Shown: positions 53,088-61,330 of the stretch, in pieces
Position numbering within the stretch: the stretch's first letter is position 1
Layout: each line of letters begins with the position of its first letter
NCBI RefSeq assembly: GCF_014172375.1
Contig: NZ_WNXD01000001.1
Coordinates: forward strand, 1-64,000
DNA length: 64,000 nt
Direction of reading: 5' to 3'
DNA from: Pedobacter planticolens
GTDB lineage: Bacteria > Bacteroidota > Bacteroidia > Sphingobacteriales > Sphingobacteriaceae
Made by a program: the position numbers and the translations under genes
The notes under the pieces: model-generated
The model's input: the letters and a program-made list of their open reading frames with translations, nothing else
The model's database searches: none
Told to the model about the DNA's origin: nothing

Positions 53088-53735
53088 ATGGAAAATATAG
53101 AAATCATCAATCTTTGGAAACAATACGATGAAAAATTAGAGAAATCACTTTCTCTTAATCAAAAAATTATAACCGAATTGCAACAACAAAAAGCTAAAAA
53201 TGCACTTAAACCAGCAAGAAATTATAAAATTTTAGCAGTTGTAGTTGGGATTGTTTATGCAGTGGTGGTAGCTTATTTTTTATATCATTTAAATCCAATT
53301 GCTTCAATTTTCTTAAAAATCTCAATTGCCATACATCTATTAGTTACAGTTATTGCTATAGCAATGTATGTTAGACAAATAATACTGATTAGTGAAATTG
53401 ACAATAGTCAAAACATAATTCAAATGCAGCAAAAACTAGCTTGCTTGCGAGCCTCAACAGTAAATGTAATTGGTATATGCTTTTTGCAACTCCCAATTTT
53501 TAGTACTTGGAATATCACCTTTAAAATGATTAATGAAACACCTTTAAATTTTTGGTTCATTCAAATGCCAATTGTTGCATTATTTACGTTTGCAGGTATT
53601 TGGTTATTTAAAAACGTAGATATTAAAAATATGGATAAAAGATGGTTTAAAATTATGTTCTATGGTGTAGAATGGAGTTCAATTCTTAAATCAGGTAAAT
53701 TTTTAAAAGAAATAGAAAACTTTGAGAAAATGTAA
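53088..53735 (+). CDS. Membrane protein, probable partner of the ECF sigma factor
   Basis: This 215-residue protein has a charged cytosolic N-terminus (about residues 1-45, with a coiled-coil-like QKIITELQQQKAKNA). Four hydrophobic helices follow, near residues 48-66, 75-95, 130-145 and 160-175. A cytosolic domain that could bind a sigma factor next to membrane helices is the layout of anti-sigma factors. I see no conserved anti-sigma motif, so the role is inferred only from position 24 bases after the sigma gene. Confidence 0.7.
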   Translation: MENIEIINLWKQYDEKLEKSLSLNQKIITELQQQKAKNALKPARNYKILAVVVGIVYAVVVAYFLYHLNPIASIFLKISIAIHLLVTVIAIAMYVRQIILISEIDNSQNIIQMQQKLACLRASTVNVIGICFLQLPIFSTWNITFKMINETPLNFWFIQMPIVALFTFAGIWLFKNVDIKNMDKRWFKIMFYGVEWSSILKSGKFLKEIENFEKM

Positions 53736-53823
53736 TCAACTCATTCACCGCTTAAAAATCAGCATTCACCGTTAATTCAAATCAAACGGTCTAAAATCTC
53801 TATACAAATCATGTAACAAAAAC

Positions 53824-53831
53824 TACTTTTG
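53824..53831 (+). promoter_or_regulatory. Putative -7 box before the outer-membrane barrel gene
   Basis: TACTTTTG fits TAnnTTTG and ends 32 bases before the ATG. No TTTG is seen at -33. Two ATTCACCG copies lie upstream (about 53754 and 53764) and could be regulator sites. Confidence 0.5.
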
Positions 53832-53863
53832 TTAGACTAAATACCAAACAAAAAAATAACACA

Positions 53864-56269
53864 ATGAAAAGAATTCTACTTTTAAGTATAGGTTTAATCT
53901 TCATGTATAGTGCTAAAGCACAATTTCCTGGAATGGGAGGCGGTCAAAAAGTAACTGTAACTGGTCGTATTACCGCAATTATTTTAGACTCACTAACAAA
54001 AAAACCAATAGATTATGCCACCGTTTCATTAACTAAGGTGAAAGATGGTAAAGCCGTAAATGGTGGTGTAACAGACGAAAAGGGTAAAATCGTTTTACAA
54101 AACGTAGCACCAGATGAGTATAAAGTATCCATTGGTTTTATGGGCTATAAAACAAAAACGGTTATTATAAAAACTACTCCAGAAAAACCAGATAACAACC
54201 TTGGTTCTATCTCAATAAGTACAACTTCAAATACATTAAACGAAGTAAACATCGTTGGACAAAAAGCTGTTGTAGAAAATAAAATTGACCGTCTAGTGTA
54301 CAATGCAGAAGCCGATGCTACAAATGCAGGTGGAGACGCGACCGATGTAATGCGTAAAGTGCCAATGCTGTCGGTTGATATTAATGGTAACGTTCAACTA
54401 CGCGGAAGTTCTGTACGTGTTTTAATCAATGGAAAACCATCAGGTACAATGGCAAATAGCGTAGCTGATGCCTTGAAAATGTTGCCAGCAGATCAAATTA
54501 AAAGTGTAGAAGTGATTACCAACCCATCAGCTAAATATGATGCAGAAGGCTCTGGCGGTATCATCAATATTATTACCAAAAAAAGCAATGCAGAAGGTGT
54601 AAGTGGAAGTGTAAATGCAACTACCGGAACTCGTCAAAATGCTGGTGCTTTTAATTTAACTGCTAAAACAGGTCGTTTCAGTGTTAATACTGCATTAGGA
54701 ACTCAATTGGCATATCCGCAAGAATCGAGAGTGGTATTTTTTAATCAAACTACTGCAAATAATGTAACAACCTCTATCCTTCAAGATGGAATTTCAGATT
54801 GGACAAGACAAGCGTACAATGGAAGTTTAGGTTTAGATTACGATTTTAACGCCTATAACAACATTAGTACAAACGCTAAATACACACGTTTTTACAATGG
54901 AGGGCCAGGAAATTCGGCCACCTCAATTAACAATGTGCTAACTGGAAATACCTTAAGTAGCACAAAAATGAGTAATGGTAATTTAGATTGGAATATGGAT
55001 TATAAATTAACCACTAAAAAACAAGGAGAAGAGTTTTCTATTTCTGGTCAATTAACCACAGGTAAAAACACCAATGAGTTTTTTAACGATTTTAAAACTT
55101 CTGCTGGTGTACCAATAAAATATACTGAAAGTAATAATGTTGGCGAAAACAAAGAATATACTGCCCAATCAGATTATGTGTATCCTTTTAGTAAGTCGGT
55201 AATATTTGAAGCAGGTGGTAAAGCTATTTTTAGAAATATCCAAAGTCAATACGGAGGTAATGCTAACCAAGATTTTGATTACGATCAGAACGTAGGTGCC
55301 GCTTACAGTACCATTAGCTTTAACCTAACCAAAAAAATTCAGTTTAAAGGAGGTGTTAGAGCAGAATATACAGCTATCAATTTCTCTAACAATAAGAACG
55401 ATTACTTCAATCTGTTCCCAAGTGGTATTTTGTCACAAACAATTAATGGTAAAACAACATTAAAACTAGCCTATAATCGTAGGGTACAACGCCCAAGCTT
55501 AGCGTATTTAAACCCATTCCGTAATGAAGCAAATCAATTTAGCGTATTTCAAGGAAACCCTAACTTAAAGCCAGAATTGAGCGATAATTTAGAATTTGGC
55601 TATTCTACTTACATCAAAGGATCAATTATTAATGCATCTATTTTTTATCGTAACACTAAAAATGCTATCGAACCTTTTAACAGTCCCGATCAAATACCAG
55701 GAACTACGCTATCTACTTTTATAAATGCAGGTACAACACAAAGTTATGGCTTTAATTTATTTACATCTTACAATCCAATTCCAAAATGGACATTGATGAG
55801 TAACATTGCCTTAAACACTTACGAAATTAAAAGTAGACCAGATATTAAAGGAATGAACGAAGGAACATTTTTAAATTATAATTTCTTCATGCGCTCCGCA
55901 AATTCATTTAAAGGCGGTTGGAATTTAGAGTTTTTCGGTGTGGTTAACTCACCTCGCTATACCTACCAAAGTAAAACAGAACCTATGTTCTTTTATGGTG
56001 GAGCTGTTAAAAAAGACTTCTTCAAAAAACAAGGAACAATTGGGTTAAATGTTTTAAATCCATTTAATCGCGATTTGCATATCGAAACAGTAACACAAGG
56101 AGACAATAACTATCAAACCCAAAATATCTACTATCCGTTACGTTCATTTGGTTTAAACTTTAGCTACAAATTCGGTAAACTTAAATTTACAGAGAAAAAG
56201 AAAATCAAAAACGACGACATCAAGCAAGATCAAAACCAACAAGGTGGCCAAGGTGGTATACAACAATAA
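53864..56269 (+). CDS. Outer-membrane beta-barrel (TonB-receptor-like) protein
   Basis: This 801-residue protein has a signal peptide (ending AKAQ), then a Gly-rich FPGMGGGQ. A carboxypeptidase-regulatory-like domain is centred on AIILDSLTKKPIDYATVSL and IGFMGYKTK (about residues 30-115). The TonB plug (about 125-240) shows DVMRKVPMLSVDINGNVQLRG, VRVLINGKPSG and IKSVEVITNPSAKYDAEGSGGIINI, the pattern of the OMP_b-brl_3 family. A barrel follows. The C-terminus is Gln/Gly-rich (QGGQGGIQQ). It lies downstream of the sigma factor pair and may be one of its targets. The ligand is unknown. Confidence 0.9.
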   Translation: MKRILLLSIGLIFMYSAKAQFPGMGGGQKVTVTGRITAIILDSLTKKPIDYATVSLTKVKDGKAVNGGVTDEKGKIVLQNVAPDEYKVSIGFMGYKTKTVIIKTTPEKPDNNLGSISISTTSNTLNEVNIVGQKAVVENKIDRLVYNAEADATNAGGDATDVMRKVPMLSVDINGNVQLRGSSVRVLINGKPSGTMANSVADALKMLPADQIKSVEVITNPSAKYDAEGSGGIINIITKKSNAEGVSGSVNATTGTRQNAGAFNLTAKTGRFSVNTALGTQLAYPQESRVVFFNQTTANNVTTSILQDGISDWTRQAYNGSLGLDYDFNAYNNISTNAKYTRFYNGGPGNSATSINNVLTGNTLSSTKMSNGNLDWNMDYKLTTKKQGEEFSISGQLTTGKNTNEFFNDFKTSAGVPIKYTESNNVGENKEYTAQSDYVYPFSKSVIFEAGGKAIFRNIQSQYGGNANQDFDYDQNVGAAYSTISFNLTKKIQFKGGVRAEYTAINFSNNKNDYFNLFPSGILSQTINGKTTLKLAYNRRVQRPSLAYLNPFRNEANQFSVFQGNPNLKPELSDNLEFGYSTYIKGSIINASIFYRNTKNAIEPFNSPDQIPGTTLSTFINAGTTQSYGFNLFTSYNPIPKWTLMSNIALNTYEIKSRPDIKGMNEGTFLNYNFFMRSANSFKGGWNLEFFGVVNSPRYTYQSKTEPMFFYGGAVKKDFFKKQGTIGLNVLNPFNRDLHIETVTQGDNNYQTQNIYYPLRSFGLNFSYKFGKLKFTEKKKIKNDDIKQDQNQQGGQGGIQQ

Positions 56270-56292
56270 AATATAATATTACATCATAACAT

Positions 56293-56327
56293 AAAGCCTC
56301 CAGATGTAAAATCGGGAGGCTTTATTG
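56293..56327 (+). terminator. Terminator after the outer-membrane barrel gene
   Basis: AAAGCCTCC and GGAGGCTTT form a 9-bp stem around a 13-base loop, followed by ATTGTATT. It begins 24 bases past the stop codon. Confidence 0.75.
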
Positions 56328-56329
56328 TA

Positions 56330-56683
56330 TTATTTAGTCATTGTAAATCCCTTTTTTATTGGGACTCGCAATCCTTCATTCAAGCAATCTTTTCATGTTG
56401 TTTCGTCATTGCGAGTCCCTTTTCGGGGCGAAGCACCAAAGGAGTGCAAATGGTACAATCTTTCATACAAGCAATATTTTTCGAAAAGCAAAAGCAGCAT
56501 TTCATCGGCTATTTCAGTCCTGCCAACGCTGTAATCTTTTTGTATGAACACTTCGCCGTCATTTCGACCGTAGTGGAGAAACCTTTAAACACTGCATTGA
56601 ACTACAGATCTCTCATTCCACTGCGCTCCAATCGAGATAACGCAACACAAAAAGTATTTCCGATAATGTCAGGTTTAATAAAC
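56330..56683. repeat. Region of GTCAT-type repeat fragments
   Basis: GTCATTGCGAG at 56405 and GTCATTTCGACC at 56558 begin two fragments; the second has a partner arm CTCATTCCACTGCGCTCCAA near 56614. GGGACTCGCAATCC (about 56358) is an inverted partner of GCGAGTCCC (about 56411). Open frames here, including one reaching 56884, are not genes. Confidence 0.6.
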
Positions 56684-56998
56684 TCAAAACAGAACAACAA
56701 ACTAACACCCCATCCAACCAATCCCAAACCACAATCTATTCCCAAGAACGAGGACTGGCCTTGTAGCATCCTGAAGGAGAAAGCAATCCAAACTTCTCCA
56801 CAACCGTTCAAAAACCACATTCCAAAACAGAATGCAGTTCCGATTCTTCATCGGGATCTTATTCTGTTGTCAAAAAAGTTTTGATAGCTTAATCCGAGAA
56901 CCACGAAGTGCTCTTGAGGACAAAAAACAATATATGCTACCGAAAAAATGATACTAAGCCTTGATCTTTTGTTTCTTTTCTATCAAGAGATACTGCGA
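56684..56998 (-). repeat. Interspersed repeat element, copy B
   Basis: In reverse orientation to copy A, this element holds the identical 82-bp core (56884-56965), the diverged middle part and the block GGATGCTACAAGGCCAGTCC, plus the TTGAT/ATCAAGG flank. It lacks the roughly 60-base insert of copy A. The 21-nt array begins about 115 bases beyond its right end. Confidence 0.75.
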
Positions 56999-57113
56999 AG
57001 TATTCTTGAATACCCCTAAAATGAACACTCATGAAAAACGAAAGAGCCATAGCGGGGGCGAGCTAAAAAATCAAAAACCCTACTAAAACTATAAAACAGC
57101 CTACTTATTCCCT

Positions 57114-57299
57114 ACTTATATCAACATTGTCCCGTATTATATCAACCTTGTCCCATATTTAATCATATTAGTCCCCATTTTTATCATCTTCTTCCCCATT
57201 TATGTCAACTTTGTCCCAATTTTAATCACAATAGGCCCTGTTTTAATCACCTTTGTCCCGACTTATATGAACTCTGTCCCAACTTATATCACCTGCAAC
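57114..57299 (+). repeat. 21-nt tandem repeat array
   Basis: Eight full units and one partial unit of exactly 21 nt, diverged from one another, follow the pattern ATTTATATCAACTTTGTCCC plus one base. The most conserved parts are ATCA and the GTCCC block. No spacers occur between units and no gene spans the array. Confidence 0.85.
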
Positions 57300-57307
57300 A
57301 TTACTTT

Positions 57308-57385
57308 TCCAACCTGAAAGTCTGCATTACTAATTTCCACCCAATGCTCCCCTCTCCTTTGGAGAGGGGTTGGGGGTGAGGATAT
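57308..57385 (+). repeat. Direct repeat left of the two-gene membrane cassette
   Basis: The segment runs from CCAACCTGAAAGTCTGCA to the hairpin CCCCTCTCC/GGAGAGGGG and on to TTGGGGGTGAGG. A diverged copy in the same orientation lies at 58342-58420. Confidence 0.65.
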
Positions 57386-57461
57386 ATTATCTTATATTAG
57401 GCTGTCAGAAACAATAACCCACACCAACTAAAAACTAAAGTGAAAGCCAATTAATAATTAA

Positions 57462-58067
57462 ATGAAAATTTCAGAAGACCTACAAAAGCTAATACCCTTC
57501 GGCTATCTTTTTTTAGTAGTTATGGGCATATTAAAAGAAAGCGTACTCTTTTATCAATTAGGAATTAACATTTTAAAATATTCTACAATCATGGATATTT
57601 TAATTAGCCCAATTGCCACCCTAACCACCCATCCAATTACATTTTTAACCACAGCATCTGTCTTTGTAACTTGCTATTATTTGCCATCAATTTTATATAA
57701 ATACGATCACAATAAATGGGTAAGAAAAATCTTCGAATTAAAACAGACCAAAATAGATTTGCCAGAAATTGAAATAAAAAAATACTACTTCGCTATTTCG
57801 ATTAAAAGTCTTGCCATTGGTTTGCTATCAATTTATTTAGGTTACGGCTCAGCCGAAGGATTCTTTATCTCCAAGAAAATAAAAACCGACCAATTAAAAT
57901 ACGATTACACATTAAATTACAATAGTGGAGAAACCGAGCAAATTTTCCTTGTTAGCACAAACAGTGTGTATTATTTTTATCTTGCCAAAGGAAATAAAGC
58001 CATAAAAATTGCCCCAATTGCAGCAATAAAAAACATGGAAATAACTAAAAATAGAATGTTCAAATGA
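57462..58067 (+). CDS. Hypothetical membrane protein
   Basis: This 201-residue protein has three hydrophobic helices (about residues 10-30, 45-75 and 110-128) and a C-terminal soluble domain (about residues 140-201) that reads as small beta strands (YDYTLNYNSGETEQIFLVSTNSVYYFYL). It overlaps the next gene by four bases (ATGA), so translation is coupled. The pair sits between two direct repeats. The function is not known. Confidence 0.7.
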   Translation: MKISEDLQKLIPFGYLFLVVMGILKESVLFYQLGINILKYSTIMDILISPIATLTTHPITFLTTASVFVTCYYLPSILYKYDHNKWVRKIFELKQTKIDLPEIEIKKYYFAISIKSLAIGLLSIYLGYGSAEGFFISKKIKTDQLKYDYTLNYNSGETEQIFLVSTNSVYYFYLAKGNKAIKIAPIAAIKNMEITKNRMFK

Positions 58068-58312
58068 GTAAAAAAAGCCTTTCAGAACTGAGTAATGAAG
58101 AATTGCTCAAAAACGAAAAAACATTAAAAACAATAACAGCTATGCTTGCAGGCGCAATACTTGTGCTGTTCATCATCAACATAGTTCTAGCTTTTAAAAA
58201 AGGATTTAGCGCTTTAAGTGCAGTTCCAATTGCATTATTACCAATAGTGATTATAAATTTTAGTTCTTTAAAAGAAATGAAAAAAGAAATAAAATCAAGA
58301 AACTTAAAGTAA
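58064..58312 (+). CDS. Small two-helix membrane protein
   Basis: The 82-residue protein has a polar N-terminal helix (SLSELSNEELLKNEKTLKT), two membrane helices (ITAMLAGAILVLFIINIVLA and ALSAVPIALLPIVIINF) and a basic tail. Similar short proteins in Bacteroidota are sometimes named redox-active disulfide protein 2, but this one has no cysteine, so that name would be misleading. It is co-translated with the gene before it. Confidence 0.7.
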   Translation: MSKKSLSELSNEELLKNEKTLKTITAMLAGAILVLFIINIVLAFKKGFSALSAVPIALLPIVIINFSSLKEMKKEIKSRNLK

Positions 58313-58341
58313 GGTTTAAGCTATAGCAATATTACTTCTCT

Positions 58342-58420
58342 AACAGCCACCCTGCAAGTATGCAATATTAATTCCATCCTGAGTTCCCCCTCCTTAAGGA
58401 GAGGGGCTAGGGGTGAGGTT
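58342..58420 (+). repeat. Direct repeat right of the two-gene membrane cassette
   Basis: CCACCCTGCAAGTATGCA to CTCCTTAAGGAG and GGGGCTAGGGGTGAGG corresponds in order and orientation to 57308-57385. The copy ends at the stop codon of the solute-binding protein gene on the other strand. Confidence 0.6.
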
Positions 58421-60051
58421 TACTTCTTCTTCACTCGTTTCAAAATCATTAAACTCAACGGATTAATAGGGTAACCGCTAATGTTATTTTGCAACATCAC
58501 CACAACCTGATCGTATAAAACAGGTACAACCGATGAATGTTCCATCACCATATTATCCATTTTATAATACAATTCATATCGCTTTTTAGGATCGCTTTCA
58601 AAATAACTTTGCTCAAACAATTTGTCAAATTCTGCATTAAAATAGCCTGTATAATTTGGCCCGAATGGCACTTTGTTTTTAGAGTAAAACACCGATAAAT
58701 AATTCTCTCCATCCGCATAATCTGCAATCCACGAACCCCTAAAAAAGTTCACTTCGTTCTTCGCCATCATATCACGCAAACTCGAATTAGGGCTAACATC
58801 TACCTTTACTTTAATACCAATATTATTCAATTCCCCCTGAATAAATTCAATTAAATCTTTGTAAGTAGTAGAAGTGCTCAACGTAACTTCGGGCATTCCT
58901 TTCCCATTCGGAAACCCAGCTTCTACCAATAATTTTGCAGATAATGCAGGATTATAATCGTAACCTTTTACCCGTGTGCTATCAAAACCTGGCATCCCTT
59001 TGGGTATAAAACCCGATGTTGCAGGAGTTCCAACACTATTTCTTAAGTACTTGATTAATTTTTGTCTATCAATGGCATAATTAATCGCTTGCCTAACTTT
59101 TTTAAATCGTAAAGGAGAATTTTTAACGATAGTTTTAGAAGTATCAACTAAAATTCCTACATATTCTGTACATAAATAAGGGCCTTTAAATAACTGAAAT
59201 TTCCCTTTATACTTGCTAGTCATTTTGCCGCTTTTGGTCAAAATATCATCGCGATAACTTCCGTCGACACTGTTAAAAAAATCTAAATCCTTTTTAATGA
59301 AATTCATGAAAGCACTTTGCTTATCAGTAATAAAAGTAACCTTTACAGCATCTAAATAGGGAAGTTGTACATTTCCATCCTTTTCCCAATAGTGTTCATT
59401 CTTAAGTAACACTAATATTTCATCTTCTTTCCAATACTTAAATTTAAATGGACCCGTACCAACGGGATGACTTCTAAAATCCTTGCCATAATGCTCAACA
59501 ACTTCTTTAGGCACAACAGAACAATATTGGGCAGTCAATAAATTCATAAAAGCAGGGAAAGGTTTTGATAATTGAATTTGAAAAGTGGTATCGTTTAATG
59601 CTTTAAAACTGCCAGCATCTTTCACTTTATCACTAAAAATCCATCCTCCAGATGAGGCAACTTTAGGATCTATTAATCTAAAAAAACTATACGAAAAATC
59701 TGATGCGACTACTTTTCTTCCTTTTCCATTTTTAAATTGAGGATCATCCTGAAAATAAACATCATCACGTAAATTAAATGTATACGTTAATCCATCTTTA
59801 GACATTTGCCAGCTTTTAGCAATGCAAGGAATGGTATTCAAATCTTTATCTACTTGCACTAATCCGTTAAATATTTGGTTAATCATCCAAATGGCATTTT
59901 GGTTACGAGCAAAAGCCGGATCTAAGGAAGTCACATTTTGATCTAAGTTAATATTGAAAACTTTTTTGCCATCGGTTTCGGTTTTCCCCTTACAAGAAAT
60001 AATCGCCAGCAGGCAAAAAATCCAAAATATATTGTTTATAATTCTACGCAT
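58420..60051 (-). CDS. ABC-type oligopeptide-binding lipoprotein (SBP_bac_5)
   Basis: The ATG chosen gives 543 residues with a lipoprotein signal (FCLLAIISCKGK). The family 5 solute-binding fold is clear: LDQNVTSLDPAFARNQNAIWMINQIFNGLVQVDKDL at the N-terminus, KSWQMSKDGLTYTFNLRDDVYFQDD, and VRQAINYAIDRQKLIKYL. Such proteins deliver peptides, nickel or other ligands to an ABC importer. No permease or ATPase gene is nearby, so it works with genes elsewhere or has another role. It diverges from the gene at 60097 by 45 bases. Confidence 0.9.
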   Translation of the reverse strand: MRRIINNIFWIFCLLAIISCKGKTETDGKKVFNINLDQNVTSLDPAFARNQNAIWMINQIFNGLVQVDKDLNTIPCIAKSWQMSKDGLTYTFNLRDDVYFQDDPQFKNGKGRKVVASDFSYSFFRLIDPKVASSGGWIFSDKVKDAGSFKALNDTTFQIQLSKPFPAFMNLLTAQYCSVVPKEVVEHYGKDFRSHPVGTGPFKFKYWKEDEILVLLKNEHYWEKDGNVQLPYLDAVKVTFITDKQSAFMNFIKKDLDFFNSVDGSYRDDILTKSGKMTSKYKGKFQLFKGPYLCTEYVGILVDTSKTIVKNSPLRFKKVRQAINYAIDRQKLIKYLRNSVGTPATSGFIPKGMPGFDSTRVKGYDYNPALSAKLLVEAGFPNGKGMPEVTLSTSTTYKDLIEFIQGELNNIGIKVKVDVSPNSSLRDMMAKNEVNFFRGSWIADYADGENYLSVFYSKNKVPFGPNYTGYFNAEFDKLFEQSYFESDPKKRYELYYKMDNMVMEHSSVVPVLYDQVVVMLQNNISGYPINPLSLMILKRVKKK

Positions 60052-60096
60052 CGCTTTAGGAATACTATTTTTGTACAAATTAATAAATAAATTCAG

Positions 60097-60552
60097 ATGT
60101 CTTTTTTAAATGAGCTTATAAATAGTGAAAATGATGAGATTTTACGTGAAGAATTACATGATCGTGTAGATATTGTAGCGCATAAAATTAAATTCATGGA
60201 TAAAGTGCCTGTAGTTTGTTTAGATACATTCAACATGCAGAGCTTAGTTTTAGCCGATGAAATTAATGCTGCTGGAGGAATACTCGAAACAGAAATTTTG
60301 GGTGCTGTTTATATTATTTATTACCAAGCAGGCAAAACGTTGAATGATTTAATGCGTGAAGTGCCTGCATTATTAGACGCAAACTGGTCAGCGGTAAAAA
60401 ACGGTAGAATTATTTTATTAAATGATGATGTAAATAAATTGCGTACTCCAGCCAATGCTGTAACATTGATAGAAAACTTTGCTGAAATGCTACATCCAGG
60501 TTTCTTTATTTTTGGTTACGAAGGCGATAAGTGGATTAGGTTTGGCGTTTAA
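60097..60552 (+). CDS. Cytosolic protein resembling half of a class III periplasmic-binding fold
   Basis: The 151-residue protein has no signal peptide. VPVVCLDTFNMQSLVLADEINAAGG resembles the metal- or vitamin-B12-binding lobe of BtuF-like proteins. WSAVKNGRIILLNDDVNKLRTPANAVTLIENFAEMLHPGFF matches the C-terminal end of such proteins, where AVKNGRV and LAELLHP are typical. It looks like one lobe of that fold used inside the cell. The function is unknown. A promoter is shared with the divergent solute-binding lipoprotein. Confidence 0.65.
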   Translation: MSFLNELINSENDEILREELHDRVDIVAHKIKFMDKVPVVCLDTFNMQSLVLADEINAAGGILETEILGAVYIIYYQAGKTLNDLMREVPALLDANWSAVKNGRIILLNDDVNKLRTPANAVTLIENFAEMLHPGFFIFGYEGDKWIRFGV

Positions 60553-60625
60553 ACCCCTAAACCCCCTAAAGGGGACTTCATAATAAGGCGCATTACATGA
60601 ACACTAAAAAGACAAGCCCCCTTTA
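60553..60625. repeat. CCCCCTAAAGGGG-type inverted repeats
   Basis: AAACCCCCTAAAGGGGACTT and GCCCCCTTTAAGGG are two short G/C palindromes between the converging genes. They may terminate transcription on both sides but lack T-tracts. Confidence 0.45.
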
Positions 60626-60629
60626 AGGG

Positions 60630-61151
60630 TTAATACTTAATAAACTTATCCATTTGCTGATTGGTAAACTTCAGCGTATCTGCCTTAAAAAACTGCCCAT
60701 TTTCATCCAATTCTGTTTTAATATCAGGAATATGCAAACGCAATGGCATTACATTTAAATGCAAATACGCACAAACCCCATTAAAATGTTCAACCCCACG
60801 AATGTTTCCATATTTGCCCGACGAAATTCCAACTAAACATGCTTTTTTATCGTAAAAACTTTCAGGGAAAGCACAAGCATCTATAAAGGTTTTTAATACT
60901 CCTGGATAACTACCATGATATTCTGGAATGATAAATAGAAACTTAGTGGTTTTCGTAATTAATTCATGAATTTTTTCAAATTCTGCACTTCTTTTACCGT
61001 ATAAATCATGACCAATAAAATTTTCTGGTAAATCTTGTAAGTCCAACAGTTCAGTTTCTAAGCCCTTTTCTGCTAGTTGCTTCTGATAATATTTGGCTAC
61101 TTTTAAGGTATTGCTTGCTGGCCTATTTGTGCCAGATATAATGGTAATCAT
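60630..61151 (-). CDS. NAD(P)H-dependent FMN reductase
   Basis: The 173-residue protein has a flavodoxin-like fold. ISGTNRPASNTLKVAKYY binds the FMN phosphate. FIIPEYHGSYPGVLKTFIDAC is the hallmark of the family (normally PEYNxSxPgxLKnaiD). It reduces flavins or small electrophiles using NAD(P)H. The length is normal. It is a single minus-strand gene converging on the gene at 60097. Confidence 0.92.
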   Translation of the reverse strand: MITIISGTNRPASNTLKVAKYYQKQLAEKGLETELLDLQDLPENFIGHDLYGKRSAEFEKIHELITKTTKFLFIIPEYHGSYPGVLKTFIDACAFPESFYDKKACLVGISSGKYGNIRGVEHFNGVCAYLHLNVMPLRLHIPDIKTELDENGQFFKADTLKFTNQQMDKFIKY

Positions 61152-61330
61152 ACTAAAATTGTTAATAAGATGTTTAAAACACTTAAGGCTTTAATACTAA
61201 TATTATGATTTAGTTTGTATCTTAGCTAATTGTTAAAAAGTGCTTTTTTTATACAAAAATAGCATTTTTTCTTAGCTAATTAGTGTAAAATAAAGCCATA
61301 CTTAATTTTGGTAATTTTTTAAAAAGATAG
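61152..61330. promoter_or_regulatory. Promoter region of parA with a direct repeat
   Basis: CTTAGCTAATT occurs at 61221-61231 and 61271-61281, exactly 50 bases apart. A -7 box TAATTTTG (61303-61310) lies 20 bases before the parA ATG. No palindromic parS site was seen here. Confidence 0.5.

Noticed and set aside
56325..56884. Overlapping open frames up to 146 codons
   Set aside because: They run through repeat fragments and copy B of the interspersed element, and frames are not kept between copies A and B.
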